Source: Pelosinus sp. (lineage in GTDB: Bacteria > Bacillota > Negativicutes > Propionisporales > Propionisporaceae). Taken from it: a DNA stretch of 64,000 nucleotides. Both the position numbers and the translations under genes were made by a program. This document shows, piece by piece, positions 50,893-60,414 of this stretch. The stretch's first letter is position 1, and each line of letters begins with the position of its first letter. The stretch lies in contig JAJFUN010000157.1 of assembly GCA_021372375.1 (NCBI GenBank), positions 1 through 64,000 of the forward strand, read 5' to 3'. The notes below the pieces were generated by a model that did not search any database, was not told the DNA's origin, and saw nothing but the letters and a program-made list of their open reading frames with translations.

Positions 50893-53058
50893 ATGTCAAA
50901 CCGCAACATAAAAAAAGAAATTGACGAAAAACTGAACGACGAAACACTGCGCGGCTCCTTACAGAGATTTGCTGAAGCGTACCCGATTGCCCGCGCCAAG
51001 GCGTATGAAAATGTAGAGGACATTGATGCTCTCAGAAACTCTGTACGTGATATGAAAAAAGGTGCTGTCGCCAATCTTGAAAAAATTGCCGATCAGTTTG
51101 AAGAACAAGTTACCAAACGCGGTGCCAAAGTTTTCCGTGCTAAAGACGGTGATGCCTTAAAACAGTACCTGCTCAACCTTTGCAAGGAAAGAGGCGTTAA
51201 GCGGATTGCCAAATCAAAATCCATGGCCACCGAAGAAATTCACCTCAACCATTTCTTAGAAGAAAATGGGCTGCATGTAAAAGAAACGGATTTAGGCGAA
51301 TGGATTATTTCCATAGCAGGACATAAACCTTCCCATATGGTTATGCCTGCCATCCATTTAAACCGCAACCAAGTCGCTGAATATTTTTCTAAAGAACTGC
51401 ACAAAGAAATTGAACCGGATATTGCCTACATGGTTCAAGAAGCCAGAACGACCCTCCGTGAAGAATTTTTGCATGCTGATATGGGCATTACCGGCTCTAA
51501 CTTTGGTATTGCGGAAAACGGCGCCTTTGGCCTGGTAACTAACGAAGGCAATGCGCGTTTAGTCTCAACTTTGCCGCCTATCCAAGTTGTAATTATTGGT
51601 TATGAAAAGCTTATCCCTACCATTAAAGACGCAGTGCCTATTCTACGCACATTGCCGCGTAATGCTACTGGTCAGCTCATGACAAGCTATATGAGCATGA
51701 TTTCCGGTCCGGCGCCTGCCCTTGTCAAAAAAGATGGTCAGTGGGTAGAACAGCAAAAAGAGCTCCACATTATTTTGTTCGATAACGGGCGACTTAATGC
51801 AGCAAAAGATGAAAAATTAAAACAAATTTATCAATGCGTTCGCTGCGCTTCCTGCCTAAATGTATGTCCGATTTATACCTTAGTCGGCGGCCATGTTTAC
51901 GGTCATATTTATGCTGGTGGTATTGGGGCAATTTTGACCGCCCTCTTAAACAGCATGAACGATTTTAACCAAATTAATGAAATGTGTATTGGCTGCCGCC
52001 GCTGCACCGAAATTTGTCCGGGTAAAATTGATATTCCAGGCCTGATTGATTACCTCAGAGCCAAAAATGTAGAAGCATCCGGGCTGCCTTTTGGCGTAAA
52101 AGCAGTATTTGAAAACGTTTTGTCAAATCGCAAAGTATTCCATACACTTCTTCGTTTAGCCTCTATTGGGCAAAAACCATTTACCAGCGGAAGAGTTATC
52201 AGACACCTTCCATTATTCCTTGCCGGACTTGCCAAAGACCGCAGCCTACCTGCTGTAGCCGATACTCCTTTACGTGATCGGGTAAATAAGATTACTAAAA
52301 AAATAGCAAAACCGGTAAAAAGAGTAGCCTTCTTCAGCGGCTGCAATATTGATTTCGTCTTTCCTGAAACAGGCGAGTCAGTTTACAAGGTTCTCCAGAA
52401 TATGAACATGGAAATGGTCTTCCCTGAAGATCAAACCTGCTGCGGCAAACCAGTACTTGGCATGGGCGATCATGAGACAGGCAAAAAAATCGCCAAACAA
52501 AATATTATTGCCTTTGAAAAAGCCAATGCGGATGTAATCTTATTTGCCTGCCCAACCTGCGCCGAAACTTGGCATAGCACCTATGTAGAAATCTTCCAGA
52601 ATGACCCTCAGTGGAAAACTAGAGTTGAAAAACTGGCACATAAATGCCGCGAATTCACCAGTTTTGTAGCGGAAGAATATAAAAAATCCGGCAAACTCAA
52701 AAAAGCCCTTGGCGGGAAAAAAGTAACTTACCATGATTCCTGTCATATGAAACGCGGTCTTAATATTTATAAAGAGCCTCGTGAATTAATAGAAGCAGCC
52801 CCCGGCTATCAGCTGGTAGAAATGAAAGACTGCGATAAATGCTGCGGTATGGCTGGCGCCTTTGGTGTAAAATATACCGAGCTCTCGATGCCCATTCTTA
52901 AGAAAAAGATCGAAAATATAAAGGACAGCGGCGCCGAACTCGTAGCGGTAGGCTGCCCGGCCTGCATGATGCAGATTCAGGGTGGACTTGATAAACAAGC
53001 ACCAAATATCAAGATTAAACATGTTGCTGACATTATCGCTGAACAAATAAAAGATTAA
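50893..53058 (+). CDS. Fused LutB-LutA, iron-sulfur L-lactate dehydrogenase large subunit (LdhH type)
   Basis: A 721-aa fusion. The N-terminal LUD domain (about 65-300, GITGSNFGIAENGAFGLV) is followed by two 4Fe-4S motifs (CVRCASCLNVCP and CIGCRRCTEICP, about 315-380), then a LutA-like part with two CCG domains (FFSGCNIDFVFPETGES...DQTCCGKPVLGMGD and YHDSCHMKRG...CDKCCGMAGAFG...GCPACMMQIQGG). In Bacillus, lutA and lutB are separate. Fused forms are known in other anaerobes. It oxidises lactate to pyruvate, passing electrons to the membrane pool or an electron-transfer flavoprotein. ATG 50893 is behind GGGAGG. Confidence 0.93.
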   Translation: MSNRNIKKEIDEKLNDETLRGSLQRFAEAYPIARAKAYENVEDIDALRNSVRDMKKGAVANLEKIADQFEEQVTKRGAKVFRAKDGDALKQYLLNLCKERGVKRIAKSKSMATEEIHLNHFLEENGLHVKETDLGEWIISIAGHKPSHMVMPAIHLNRNQVAEYFSKELHKEIEPDIAYMVQEARTTLREEFLHADMGITGSNFGIAENGAFGLVTNEGNARLVSTLPPIQVVIIGYEKLIPTIKDAVPILRTLPRNATGQLMTSYMSMISGPAPALVKKDGQWVEQQKELHIILFDNGRLNAAKDEKLKQIYQCVRCASCLNVCPIYTLVGGHVYGHIYAGGIGAILTALLNSMNDFNQINEMCIGCRRCTEICPGKIDIPGLIDYLRAKNVEASGLPFGVKAVFENVLSNRKVFHTLLRLASIGQKPFTSGRVIRHLPLFLAGLAKDRSLPAVADTPLRDRVNKITKKIAKPVKRVAFFSGCNIDFVFPETGESVYKVLQNMNMEMVFPEDQTCCGKPVLGMGDHETGKKIAKQNIIAFEKANADVILFACPTCAETWHSTYVEIFQNDPQWKTRVEKLAHKCREFTSFVAEEYKKSGKLKKALGGKKVTYHDSCHMKRGLNIYKEPRELIEAAPGYQLVEMKDCDKCCGMAGAFGVKYTELSMPILKKKIENIKDSGAELVAVGCPACMMQIQGGLDKQAPNIKIKHVADIIAEQIKD

Positions 53059-53071
53059 TTTAATTTAAGTG

Positions 53072-53113
53072 AAAATGCTCTCCTCGGCTGACTTGGCTAG
53101 AGGAGAGCATTTT
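53072..53113 (+). terminator. Terminator of the lutC-lutBA operon
   Basis: Arms AAAATGCTCTCCTC and GAGGAGAGCATTTT followed by more T. Confidence 0.85.
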
Positions 53114-53264
53114 TTTATTTTATACCTGATTGTCTGTAGGCATAAAATTTAAATAACGGCCCAGCCTAAAACAGACAATTGGAATGGCTTAATTTATTCT
53201 AGTTGATGTATAATACATATGTGTAAGAGCGAATTATGTGAATTTATAGCAAAGAGGTGCCGCT

Positions 53265-54614
53265 TTGAAAAACGCAAAAGAATTAGCCCGCCAAATTATT
53301 ATTGCAGTGGGCGGCAATGACAATATTGGTGCAGTCGCGCATTGTATGACTCGCCTGCGTCTAACAATTAACGACAACCAACAGGTTAACCAGTCTACGC
53401 TTAAAAGCCTTGAAGGTGTACTAGGCATAATTGATGGGGAAAACCAGCTGCAAATTGTACTCGGCCCAGGCTTCGTCAATAAAGTTGCGACCGAAGTCAA
53501 TATATTAACAGGTACGGCACTTGATGAAGTCAAGGAGGAAAAAGATTTAAAAGCTGCAATTCGCGAGAAAAATCGCACGCCATTTAAATTATTTTTACGA
53601 AAGCTCGCCAATATCTTTGTGCCGCTTATTCCCGCTATCGTAGGCTCAGGTATGATTGCCGGTTTAACTAACATTGCCATACAGAACGGCCTAGACCCCA
53701 AAAGCAGCCTTGTCACGATATTAAATGTCATGGGTTGGGGGATATTTTCGTACTTAGGTATTTTTGTCGGCATCAATGCCGCAAAAGAATTTGGCGGTAC
53801 GCCAGCTTTAGGCGGCCTTGCCGGGGTGCTTATTCTCAATCCAGCCATTGCCACTATTCAAATTAATCAAACTACCTTGGTACCCGGCCGCGGCGGGCTT
53901 ATCGGCATTTTGTTAGTAGCCTTTTTTATGAGTATAACGGAAAAGCGTATTCGTAAATTTGTCCCAAATGCGGTGGATATTATTGTTACACCAACGATTA
54001 CCCTTCTCCTGACAGGTTTTGTAACCTATTACTTGTTGCAGCCAATCGGCGGTTTCCTATCAGATCAAATTGTAACCTTCTTTAAAACCGCACTGCAGTC
54101 TGGCGGAGTAATCGCCGGCTTTATTTTGGCAGGCGCCTTTTTACCCATTGTCATGACAGGCCTCCATCAAGGCCTTGTGCCTATTCACATGGAACTCCTT
54201 AATACACTAAAAGAAAATCCACTGCTGCCGATTTTAGCCATGGCTGGCGCCGGGCAAGTCGGCGCTGCCATGGCTGTCTACCTTAAAACCAACAACAGGA
54301 AACTAAAAGAAATTATTAAAGGCGCACTCCCTGTCGGATTTTTAGGCATTGGCGAACCGCTCATTTTTGGTGTAACACTGCCGCTTGGCCGGCCTTTTAT
54401 TACAGCCTGTATCGGCTCAGCCTTTGGCGGCGCTGTTCAGGCAAACCTTCATGTAAGTTCAGTCGCTATCGGCGTATCCGGATTGCCCTTGACCTTTCTA
54501 ATTAAACCAGGCAGTGTTTTTTATTATTTAATCGGCCTCTTCACTGCCTATGCCGCAGGTTTTTTTGTAACCTGGCTTATAGGTTTTGATGATCCGGTGA
54601 ACGAAGGACTATAA
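53265..54614 (+). CDS. murP: PTS EIIBC component, N-acetylmuramic acid type (MurP)
   Basis: A 449-aa sugar phosphotransferase permease. EIIB domain (about 1-85, phosphoacceptor Cys in IGAVAHCMTRLRL) and EIIC membrane domain (about 110-440, with FLGIGEPLIFGVTLPLGRPF). There is no EIIA domain, as in MurP, so a Glc-type EIIA from elsewhere must serve it. TTG start behind AGAGGTG. The substrate is inferred from the two following genes, which handle MurNAc 6-phosphate. Confidence 0.9.
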   Translation: MKNAKELARQIIIAVGGNDNIGAVAHCMTRLRLTINDNQQVNQSTLKSLEGVLGIIDGENQLQIVLGPGFVNKVATEVNILTGTALDEVKEEKDLKAAIREKNRTPFKLFLRKLANIFVPLIPAIVGSGMIAGLTNIAIQNGLDPKSSLVTILNVMGWGIFSYLGIFVGINAAKEFGGTPALGGLAGVLILNPAIATIQINQTTLVPGRGGLIGILLVAFFMSITEKRIRKFVPNAVDIIVTPTITLLLTGFVTYYLLQPIGGFLSDQIVTFFKTALQSGGVIAGFILAGAFLPIVMTGLHQGLVPIHMELLNTLKENPLLPILAMAGAGQVGAAMAVYLKTNNRKLKEIIKGALPVGFLGIGEPLIFGVTLPLGRPFITACIGSAFGGAVQANLHVSSVAIGVSGLPLTFLIKPGSVFYYLIGLFTAYAAGFFVTWLIGFDDPVNEGL

Positions 54615-54651
54615 TATGAAAAGAGGGACAACTATGTGGGAATACGGTATT

Positions 54652-55722
54652 TCAGCTTATGTGGGGCTCGGACATTCACTTGTTGAAAGTCTAAATTATC
54701 TAAAATTGGCCCATAGCTATGGGTATACTCGTCTCTTTACCTCGCTGCACATTCCTGAAGCAAATGAAGAGACACTTTTAAATGATATCAAAAAATTCAT
54801 CTCTAGCGCTGCCGCACTGGGGTTTAGTATCACCGCTGACATTTCCCCCCGCACCTTATCACTGCTTGGTGCAAGTTTTAGAAACCTAAGCCCGCTCACC
54901 GCACTTGGCTTGTCGACGCTACGCATTGATTATGGATTTTCCCCTGAGGAGATTGCGCAGCTAAGCCTGACTGCAATCGAAATTGAACTAAATGCCAGTA
55001 CAGCTACCCACGAAATTCTACAAAACATCATCGCTGCCGGCACAGATATAAAGAAACTTAGAGCCTGCCATAATTATTATCCGCGGCCTGATACCGGCCT
55101 TTCCTTTAACCTTTTTGCCGAGCGCTCCCAGCTGTTTCGCGCCAAAGGTATTCCGGTTCTGGCCTTTATCCCTTCGAAAGCATCGCCGCGCGCCCCTATC
55201 TTTGCAGGTCTCCCGACACTTGAAAAACACCGCGGCTGTTCCTCCGCAGCAGCCGCCAAAGAACTCTTAGCATCTAAATTACTCGACGGTATTTTGTTTG
55301 GCGACCCCTCAGTAGCAGAAAAAGAACTCTCAAATGTAGCAGCGCTTGACCCCGATATTATCGAACTTGCGGTGGTGCTAGAGCGGAATATCTCAGCTAT
55401 CGAACGTCACATCTTATTTGATACCATTCATACCAATCGCTTAGACCCAGGCGAACATGTACTGCGCTCACAAGAGTCCCGTAATTTAGCCAAAGACAGC
55501 ATTATACCCCGCAGCGCCAACCCACGCTCTCCTGGCACTGTCACCATTGATAACCAAAAATACCTGCGCTATATGGGAGAAATGCAAATAGTGCTGACAG
55601 ACCTCCCCGCAGACGAACGAGTCAACACGGCGGCCAGCATTATTCCAGAAGAATTACCGCTGCTTAAGTTTATTGGCCCCGGGCAGCCATTTCGTTTAAA
55701 GGAGTATCACCATGAAGCTTGA
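54652..55722 (+). CDS. mupG: MupG family 6-phospho-N-acetylmuramidase (DUF871)
   Basis: A 356-aa protein of the DUF871/MupG family. The N-terminal TIM-barrel (about 1-235, WEYGISAYVGLGHSL, LFTSLHIPE) is followed by a small cyclophilin-like C-terminal domain (about 245-356). MupG removes MurNAc-6-phosphate from the non-reducing end of muropeptide sugars. ATG 54652 is preceded by AGAGGG. ATG 54616 adds residues without homology. It overlaps murQ by 11 bp and follows murP by 37 bp, so it is one operon. Confidence 0.9.
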   Translation, partial: SAYVGLGHSLVESLNYLKLAHSYGYTRLFTSLHIPEANEETLLNDIKKFISSAAALGFSITADISPRTLSLLGASFRNLSPLTALGLSTLRIDYGFSPEEIAQLSLTAIEIELNASTATHEILQNIIAAGTDIKKLRACHNYYPRPDTGLSFNLFAERSQLFRAKGIPVLAFIPSKASPRAPIFAGLPTLEKHRGCSSAAAAKELLASKLLDGILFGDPSVAEKELSNVAALDPDIIELAVVLERNISAIERHILFDTIHTNRLDPGEHVLRSQESRNLAKDSIIPRSANPRSPGTVTIDNQKYLRYMGEMQIVLTDLPADERVNTAASIIPEELPLLKFIGPGQPFRLKEYHHEA

Positions 55723-56608
55723 AAACTTACTGACTGAAACCATAAACCCTGCTACCATTCATATTGATAAAGAATCAACGCTAGGCATACTTACACTGAT
55801 AAATCAAGAAGACCAAAAGATAACGGGCGTCATACAAAAAATACTGCCCCAAATTGCTGAGGCAGTAGATATAATTGTTGCCTCCTTAAGTACCGGCGGA
55901 CGGCTTTTTTATTTAGGAGCTGGTACGAGCGGGCGCCTGGGTATTTTGGATGCTTCAGAATGCCCGCCCACATATGGTACAGATCCAGAACTAGTCCAAG
56001 GCCTGATCGCTGGAGGAACAACCGCAATTTTTCAGGCCGTAGAAGGAGCTGAAGATTCAAGCAGCCTGGCATCAAATGATTTAAAAGCTAAACAGCTGAC
56101 AAGTACCGATATTGTTGTCGGCATTGCCGCCAGCGGGCGCACCCCTTATGTTATCGGCGGCCTGACCTTTGCGAAGTCCCTTGGCTGCCGAACCATTTCA
56201 CTTACTTGTTCGCCTAATTCTGAACTAGGAAAAATTGCAGATATCAGCCTTACTATACTAACAGGTGCGGAAGTCATTATGGGCTCAACCCGTATGAAAG
56301 CCGGCACGGCGCAAAAAATGGTACTAAATATGCTCACAACAGCCTCGATGATAAAAATGGGCAAAGTGTACGGCAATCTGATGGTTGATGTACAGTCCAC
56401 CAACGAAAAGCTTAAAGTACGTGCTAATCGCATTGTCACCCTGGCCACAGGCTGCAGTAAAGCGCAAGCGCAAACAGCGCTAAACGAAGCGGGCGGCTCT
56501 TGCAAACTGGCTATTACCATGCTGCTTGCTGGGGTATCAGCCGCCGCTGCCGCCGAGCTTTTAACAAAAGCCGATGGCTTTGTTGGTAAGGCGCTCGAAT
56601 TAAAATAA
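55712..56608 (+). CDS. murQ: N-acetylmuramic acid 6-phosphate etherase
   Basis: A 298-aa SIS-fold lyase that converts MurNAc-6-P to GlcNAc-6-P and D-lactate. Conserved LFYLGAGTSGRLGILDASECPPTYG and MGSTRMKAGTAQKMVLNML are present, and the catalytic Glu lies in DASECPPT. ATG is behind AAAGGAG. The D-lactate released could feed the lactate metabolism encoded nearby, although the Lut complex is L-specific in known cases. Confidence 0.95.
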   Translation: MKLENLLTETINPATIHIDKESTLGILTLINQEDQKITGVIQKILPQIAEAVDIIVASLSTGGRLFYLGAGTSGRLGILDASECPPTYGTDPELVQGLIAGGTTAIFQAVEGAEDSSSLASNDLKAKQLTSTDIVVGIAASGRTPYVIGGLTFAKSLGCRTISLTCSPNSELGKIADISLTILTGAEVIMGSTRMKAGTAQKMVLNMLTTASMIKMGKVYGNLMVDVQSTNEKLKVRANRIVTLATGCSKAQAQTALNEAGGSCKLAITMLLAGVSAAAAAELLTKADGFVGKALELK

Positions 56609-56634
56609 AGAGGTTGCCCCTACCACGGGGAGTG

Positions 56635-56689
56635 AATTTTATAAAAGAGGGGGCTGTTCACTTTGAACAGCCCCCTCTTTTATAAAATT
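56635..56689. terminator. Convergent terminator with perfect 26-bp stem
   Basis: Arms of 26 nt (56635-56660 and 56664-56689) pair without mismatch around a CTT loop. The GC core is GAGGGGGCTGTTCA, and the ends are T- and A-rich on both strands. It serves murQ and pgm. Confidence 0.95.
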
Positions 56690-58340
56690 ACACCCGCGCT
56701 GCGGCAAAAGTATCACTGACAATTTCTTTGGCTTCCTTTTGGATTTGCTGCAGGTGCTCTGTTCCTTTAAAGCTTTCCGCATAAATTTTGTACACATCTT
56801 CAGTACCTGACGGACGAGCCGCAAACCAGCCGCTGTCGGTGCATACCTTTAGACCGCCAATCGCCGCCTGATTGCTAGGCGCTTTCGTAAGTTTTGCCGT
56901 AATGGTCTCACCAGCCAGTTCTTTAGCTGTAACCTGCTCCGGTGAAAGCTTCGAAAGTACGGCCTTTTGCTGGGCATTAGCTGGCGCATCGACACGCTGA
57001 TAGACAGGTGCGCCAAATTTAGCGGTTAAAGCCTGGTAATGCTCGCCGGGATCCCTTCCGGTTTTAGCGGTAATTTCAGCAGCCAAGAGACATAAAATAA
57101 TGCCGTCTTTATCAGTTGTCCAAGCAGTACCGTCCTTTCTGAGGAAAGATGCCCCGGCACTTTCTTCGCCCCCAAAACCAAAGGAACCGTCTACCAAACC
57201 ATCGACAAACCATTTAAAACCTACCGGCACTTCAGCCAAACGCTTGCCAAGACTTGCTGCCACACGGTCAATCATGGAAGAACTAACCAGTGTCTTGCCA
57301 ATAGCGGCATCTTTGTGCCAGAGCGGCCGATTTTGGAATAAGTAGTTGATGGCCACCGCTAAATAATGATTGGGATTCATTAGCCCGCTGCTTTTGGTAA
57401 CAATGCCGTGTCGGTCAAAATCCGGATCATTGCCATACGCCAAATCATATTTATCTTTTAAATCAATAAGACCAGCCATCGCATAAGGCGATGAACAATC
57501 CATGCGGATTTTCCCGTCACTATCCACATTCATAAAGGAAAAAGTAGGATCAGGATAGCCATTTAAAAATTCAATAGTAAGACCATAGGTTTCGGCAATA
57601 ACCGGCCAATATCCAAGGCCAGCTCCCCCCAAAGCATCTGCCCCAAGTGAAAGACCAGCTGCCTTAATAGCTTCCATATCAATAATATTTTTAAGGTCGT
57701 TGACATATGGCGTGATATAATCATGTTCCCGCACATTGGCGGCCTTTAATGCCCTTTCATAAGACATCCGTTTTACTGCTTTATTGCCGTTTTGCAAAAA
57801 TTCATTAGCCTTATCTGCCACCCATGTGGTGATACTGGTGTCAGCCGGACCCCCATTAGGCGGATTATATTTAATCCCGCCATTATCGGGCGGATTGTGC
57901 GACGGAGTAATTACAATGCCATCGGCAAAACCCGCTTTTCTACCCTTGTTATAAGTTAAAATAGCATGAGATACACCTGGCGTCGGCGTATAGTTCATAT
58001 CTTTCGCTATCATTGTTTCCACACCATTGGCGGCAAGTACCTCAATTGCCGAGATAAAGGCCGGTTCAGATAATGCATGGGTGTCAAAGCCAATAAAGAG
58101 CGGTCCATTTATCCCCTGCATCTCACGATAACAGCATATCGCCTGCACAATAGCATAAATATGTGCCTCATTAAATGTTCCCTTAAAAGCACTGCCGCGA
58201 TGTCCCGACGTGCCAAATGATACCATCTGTGCTTTGTTTGCCACATCCGGCGTATTCACATAATAAGCACTAATCAGCCGAGGAATATTTACCAAAATAG
58301 ATTTTGGCGCTTTCTTACCTGCTAAAACATGAATTGACAT
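56688..58340 (-). CDS. pgm: Phosphoglucomutase (alpha-D-glucose phosphate-specific)
   Basis: A 550-aa alpha-phosphohexomutase interconverting glucose 1-P and 6-P. The N-terminal region [14 protein letters not shown], the active-site serine loop [13 protein letters not shown] (about residue 145), the Mg-binding [10 protein letters not shown] loop and the C-terminal phosphate-binding [12 protein letters not shown] are all intact. Length is right for Pgm of this subfamily. Monocistronic, supplying sugar nucleotides and glycogen precursors. Confidence 0.95.
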   Translation of the reverse strand: MSIHVLAGKKAPKSILVNIPRLISAYYVNTPDVANKAQMVSFGTSGHRGSAFKGTFNEAHIYAIVQAICCYREMQGINGPLFIGFDTHALSEPAFISAIEVLAANGVETMIAKDMNYTPTPGVSHAILTYNKGRKAGFADGIVITPSHNPPDNGGIKYNPPNGGPADTSITTWVADKANEFLQNGNKAVKRMSYERALKAANVREHDYITPYVNDLKNIIDMEAIKAAGLSLGADALGGAGLGYWPVIAETYGLTIEFLNGYPDPTFSFMNVDSDGKIRMDCSSPYAMAGLIDLKDKYDLAYGNDPDFDRHGIVTKSSGLMNPNHYLAVAINYLFQNRPLWHKDAAIGKTLVSSSMIDRVAASLGKRLAEVPVGFKWFVDGLVDGSFGFGGEESAGASFLRKDGTAWTTDKDGIILCLLAAEITAKTGRDPGEHYQALTAKFGAPVYQRVDAPANAQQKAVLSKLSPEQVTAKELAGETITAKLTKAPSNQAAIGGLKVCTDSGWFAARPSGTEDVYKIYAESFKGTEHLQQIQKEAKEIVSDTFAAARV

Positions 58341-58453
58341 ACTGCACCCCCAATAAAATCTATACTACTGTTAATCAAGCAATAATTGGCAATTACTTGT
58401 GCTGTTATTTGTTCGCGATACAGATAAATAATTCCTGCTAAATTATTACAGTG

Positions 58454-59470
58454 TTAATCTTCATCATCACCGCCAAATAAGCCGCCTAATACCGTCCCGC
58501 CTATAGCACCTGCGCCGAGCACACTGCTCTCATCCCGGCTGCCGCCGCGCTGTGGTGCTGCTGCCAGCATGCGTCCGGCCAACCTGGAAAATGGCAATGA
58601 TTGCAGCCAAATCTTTCCTGGTCCCTGCAGTACGGCCAAAAACAAGCCTTCGCCGCCAAAAAGGGAGGTTTTTATATTGCCTGCTTGCTGTATATCAAAC
58701 TGTACGCTTGGCTCAAAAGCCACAACGCAGCCAGTATCGACATGCAGTACCTCACCTGGCGCAAGCTGACGCTCGACAATTGTTCCCCCCGCATGCATAA
58801 AGGCCAAGCCATCTCCCTCCAGCTTTTGCATAATAAAGCCTTCGCCGCCAAATAAGCCTGTCATTATTTTTCGCTGAAAATAAATTCCTATTGATACCCC
58901 TTTGGCTGCACACAAAAAACTGTCCTTTTGACAGATAATCGTCCCGCCCATATCAGCTAGCTGTACCGGAATAATATTACCGGGATAAGGCGCGCCAAAG
59001 GCCGCCTTAGCCTTACCCTGCCCACGATGAGTAAACACTGTAATAAACAAGCTTTCACCTGTCAAAAGACGCTTGCCGGCCCCCATCAGCTTGTCCAGAA
59101 AGCCACCGCCGCTTTTTGCTGAGCCATCCCCAAAGATAGTATTCATTTCCACTTCAGCCGCTTTATACATCATCGCCCCAGCTTCAGCAATTACGCTTTC
59201 GCCGGGATCCAGTTCGATTTCTACAAACTGCATTTCCGCGCCAAAAATCTTATAATCTATTTCATCTGCTGCCGCCGTCCGCGGTCTGGGCGGTAAAACG
59301 CTTAATCCGCTAGAGTTAGAAGATAGCTCTGCTACTTTTTCAATAGGTACCCAGTCACTAAATCCTTCGCGCCAGGCAAAACCCTTAGCATTACTTTGCA
59401 CCAAGCGGCGGGCCTCTTCTTCATCCATCGGTCCAATTTGCTTGCCGTCATAATATAAATACCATTTCAT
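58454..59470 (-). CDS. AIM24/TIGR00266-like protein with N-terminal GYF_2 domain
   Basis: A 338-aa protein. GYF_2 domain (about 1-50, WYLYYDGKQIGPMDEEEARRLV, with WREGFSDWVPI). The AIM24 domain (about 70-310) shows the repeating GEG/GGEG turns (LFGGEGFIMQKLEGDG, LFGGEGLFLAVLQGPG) and HAGGT, and a Gly-rich, acidic tail (LGGLFGGDDED). AIM24 family proteins have a double-psi-like trimer fold with unclear function. ATG behind GGAGGG. No operon partner. Confidence 0.88.
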   Translation of the reverse strand: MKWYLYYDGKQIGPMDEEEARRLVQSNAKGFAWREGFSDWVPIEKVAELSSNSSGLSVLPPRPRTAAADEIDYKIFGAEMQFVEIELDPGESVIAEAGAMMYKAAEVEMNTIFGDGSAKSGGGFLDKLMGAGKRLLTGESLFITVFTHRGQGKAKAAFGAPYPGNIIPVQLADMGGTIICQKDSFLCAAKGVSIGIYFQRKIMTGLFGGEGFIMQKLEGDGLAFMHAGGTIVERQLAPGEVLHVDTGCVVAFEPSVQFDIQQAGNIKTSLFGGEGLFLAVLQGPGKIWLQSLPFSRLAGRMLAAAPQRGGSRDESSVLGAGAIGGTVLGGLFGGDDED

Positions 59471-59550
59471 AAATAATCCCTCCCTCTACAATTTTGGTAC
59501 TATTCGCCACAGGCACATTGACCACCTGCTTATGCGTTTAGTATTTGTTT

Positions 59551-59696
59551 AAATTCCCCTCTAGAGAGGGGTGCCCAAAGGGCGGGGTGTGTTGGCTCCT
59601 GTTTGCTTGTATCTTAAATTAGCTTGTACAGTTATACTTGATTCGTTTTTAACACACCCCGTCGCTAACGCGCCACCCCTCTCCAGAGGGGACTTG
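59551..59696. repeat. Second MITE-like inverted-repeat element
   Basis: Left end ATTCCCCTCTAGAGAGGGGTG...GGGGTGTGTT and right end AACACACCCC...CACCCCTCTCCAGAGGGGA are imperfect inverse complements of about 45 bp. The interior is 60 bp, AT-rich and without ORF. The surrounding interval 59471-59785 contains nothing else. Confidence 0.75.
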
Positions 59697-59791
59697 AGAT
59701 ATAACAAATTTATAATCCAGTGAATTTTTTTACTTTGTCTGCATAGATTGTAATAGAACTAGTAAATATCAAGAAGGAGGAGAATGTGCAT

Positions 59792-60088
59792 ATGGGATTC
59801 TTTGACGACATATGCAATAAGCGTTGGTGCGAGGAGCTATTTTGCGCCTGCGGCACCAATGTTGTATTGTTCACTGCTGACGGCTTTGCGTTTTTTGGTC
59901 TGTTAGATCGCATTGACGACGGTATTGTTACTTTACTTCCAGCATCAGATGAAGAGAATGTCCTGGTGTTTACCGTTGGCGGCGAGGTAGAAGAAGAAGA
60001 AATAACTTATATTGATTTGTGTACCATTGTTGCCATCTCAAAGAATGTGAACGAAAACCCGTTTGAAACAGAAACAAGCGCTTGTTAG
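59792..60088 (+). CDS. Small acidic beta-rich protein A, Sm-like pattern
   Basis: A 98-aa protein without signal peptide. An alternation of short hydrophobic strands (VVLFTADGFAFFGLLDRIDDGIVTLLP...YIDLCTIVAI) gives a pattern of G-x-x-V-x-L-T-x-x-G-x-x-F-x-G that resembles Sm/LSm or similar small-barrel folds. Cysteines near both ends. AAGGAGGAG upstream serves either GTG 59786 or ATG 59792. No family is recognised, and the fold suggestion is from pattern only. Confidence 0.7.
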   Translation: MGFFDDICNKRWCEELFCACGTNVVLFTADGFAFFGLLDRIDDGIVTLLPASDEENVLVFTVGGEVEEEEITYIDLCTIVAISKNVNENPFETETSAC

Positions 60089-60103
60089 AAAGGAGGAATA
60101 TCA

Positions 60104-60355
60104 GTGAATGAAGTATCCCGTTCCAATGTTTGTCATTTAATTCACATTTTGAAACGCTTAGAAGGCGAACAAGATGTCAACATTAGAACCGTCGGCGGCT
60201 TCCAGTTTGAAGCAGAAGGCCGTCTAGCCCGTGTAGAAGACTGTCTGGCACTAATTACCGGTGCAGAAGTTGACCTACCTGGTGATTTTGAAATATCTTT
60301 AAGCAATGTTACCATTAATCTCTGTGCGATAACATCGGTTGGCCAAGGCGATTAA
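60104..60355 (+). CDS. Small beta-rich protein B, partner of protein A
   Basis: An 83-aa protein, GTG start after AAGGAGG at 7 bp, 15 bp behind gene A and co-transcribed. It has the similar strand layout DVNIRTVGGFQFEAEGRLARVEDCLALITGAEVD...INLCAITSVG and may be a distant paralogue of A. Adjacent paralogues of this size often make hetero-oligomers. Function unknown. Confidence 0.7.
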   Translation: MNEVSRSNVCHLIHILKRLEGEQDVNIRTVGGFQFEAEGRLARVEDCLALITGAEVDLPGDFEISLSNVTINLCAITSVGQGD

Positions 60356-60378
60356 TGTATTTCCAATTTTACATGATG

Positions 60379-60407
60379 AAAACCCACGGTTTATGTCCGT
60401 GGGTTTT
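60379..60407. terminator. Terminator after the protein A/B operon
   Basis: Arms AAAACCCACGG and CCGTGGGTTTT with a 7-nt loop, 23 bp after the stop. Confidence 0.85.
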
Positions 60408-60414
60408 GTCATTG

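Noticed and set aside
52050-53046. Minus-strand ORFs within the lutBA gene
   Set aside because: They are shadows of the strongly conserved iron-sulfur protein on the plus strand.
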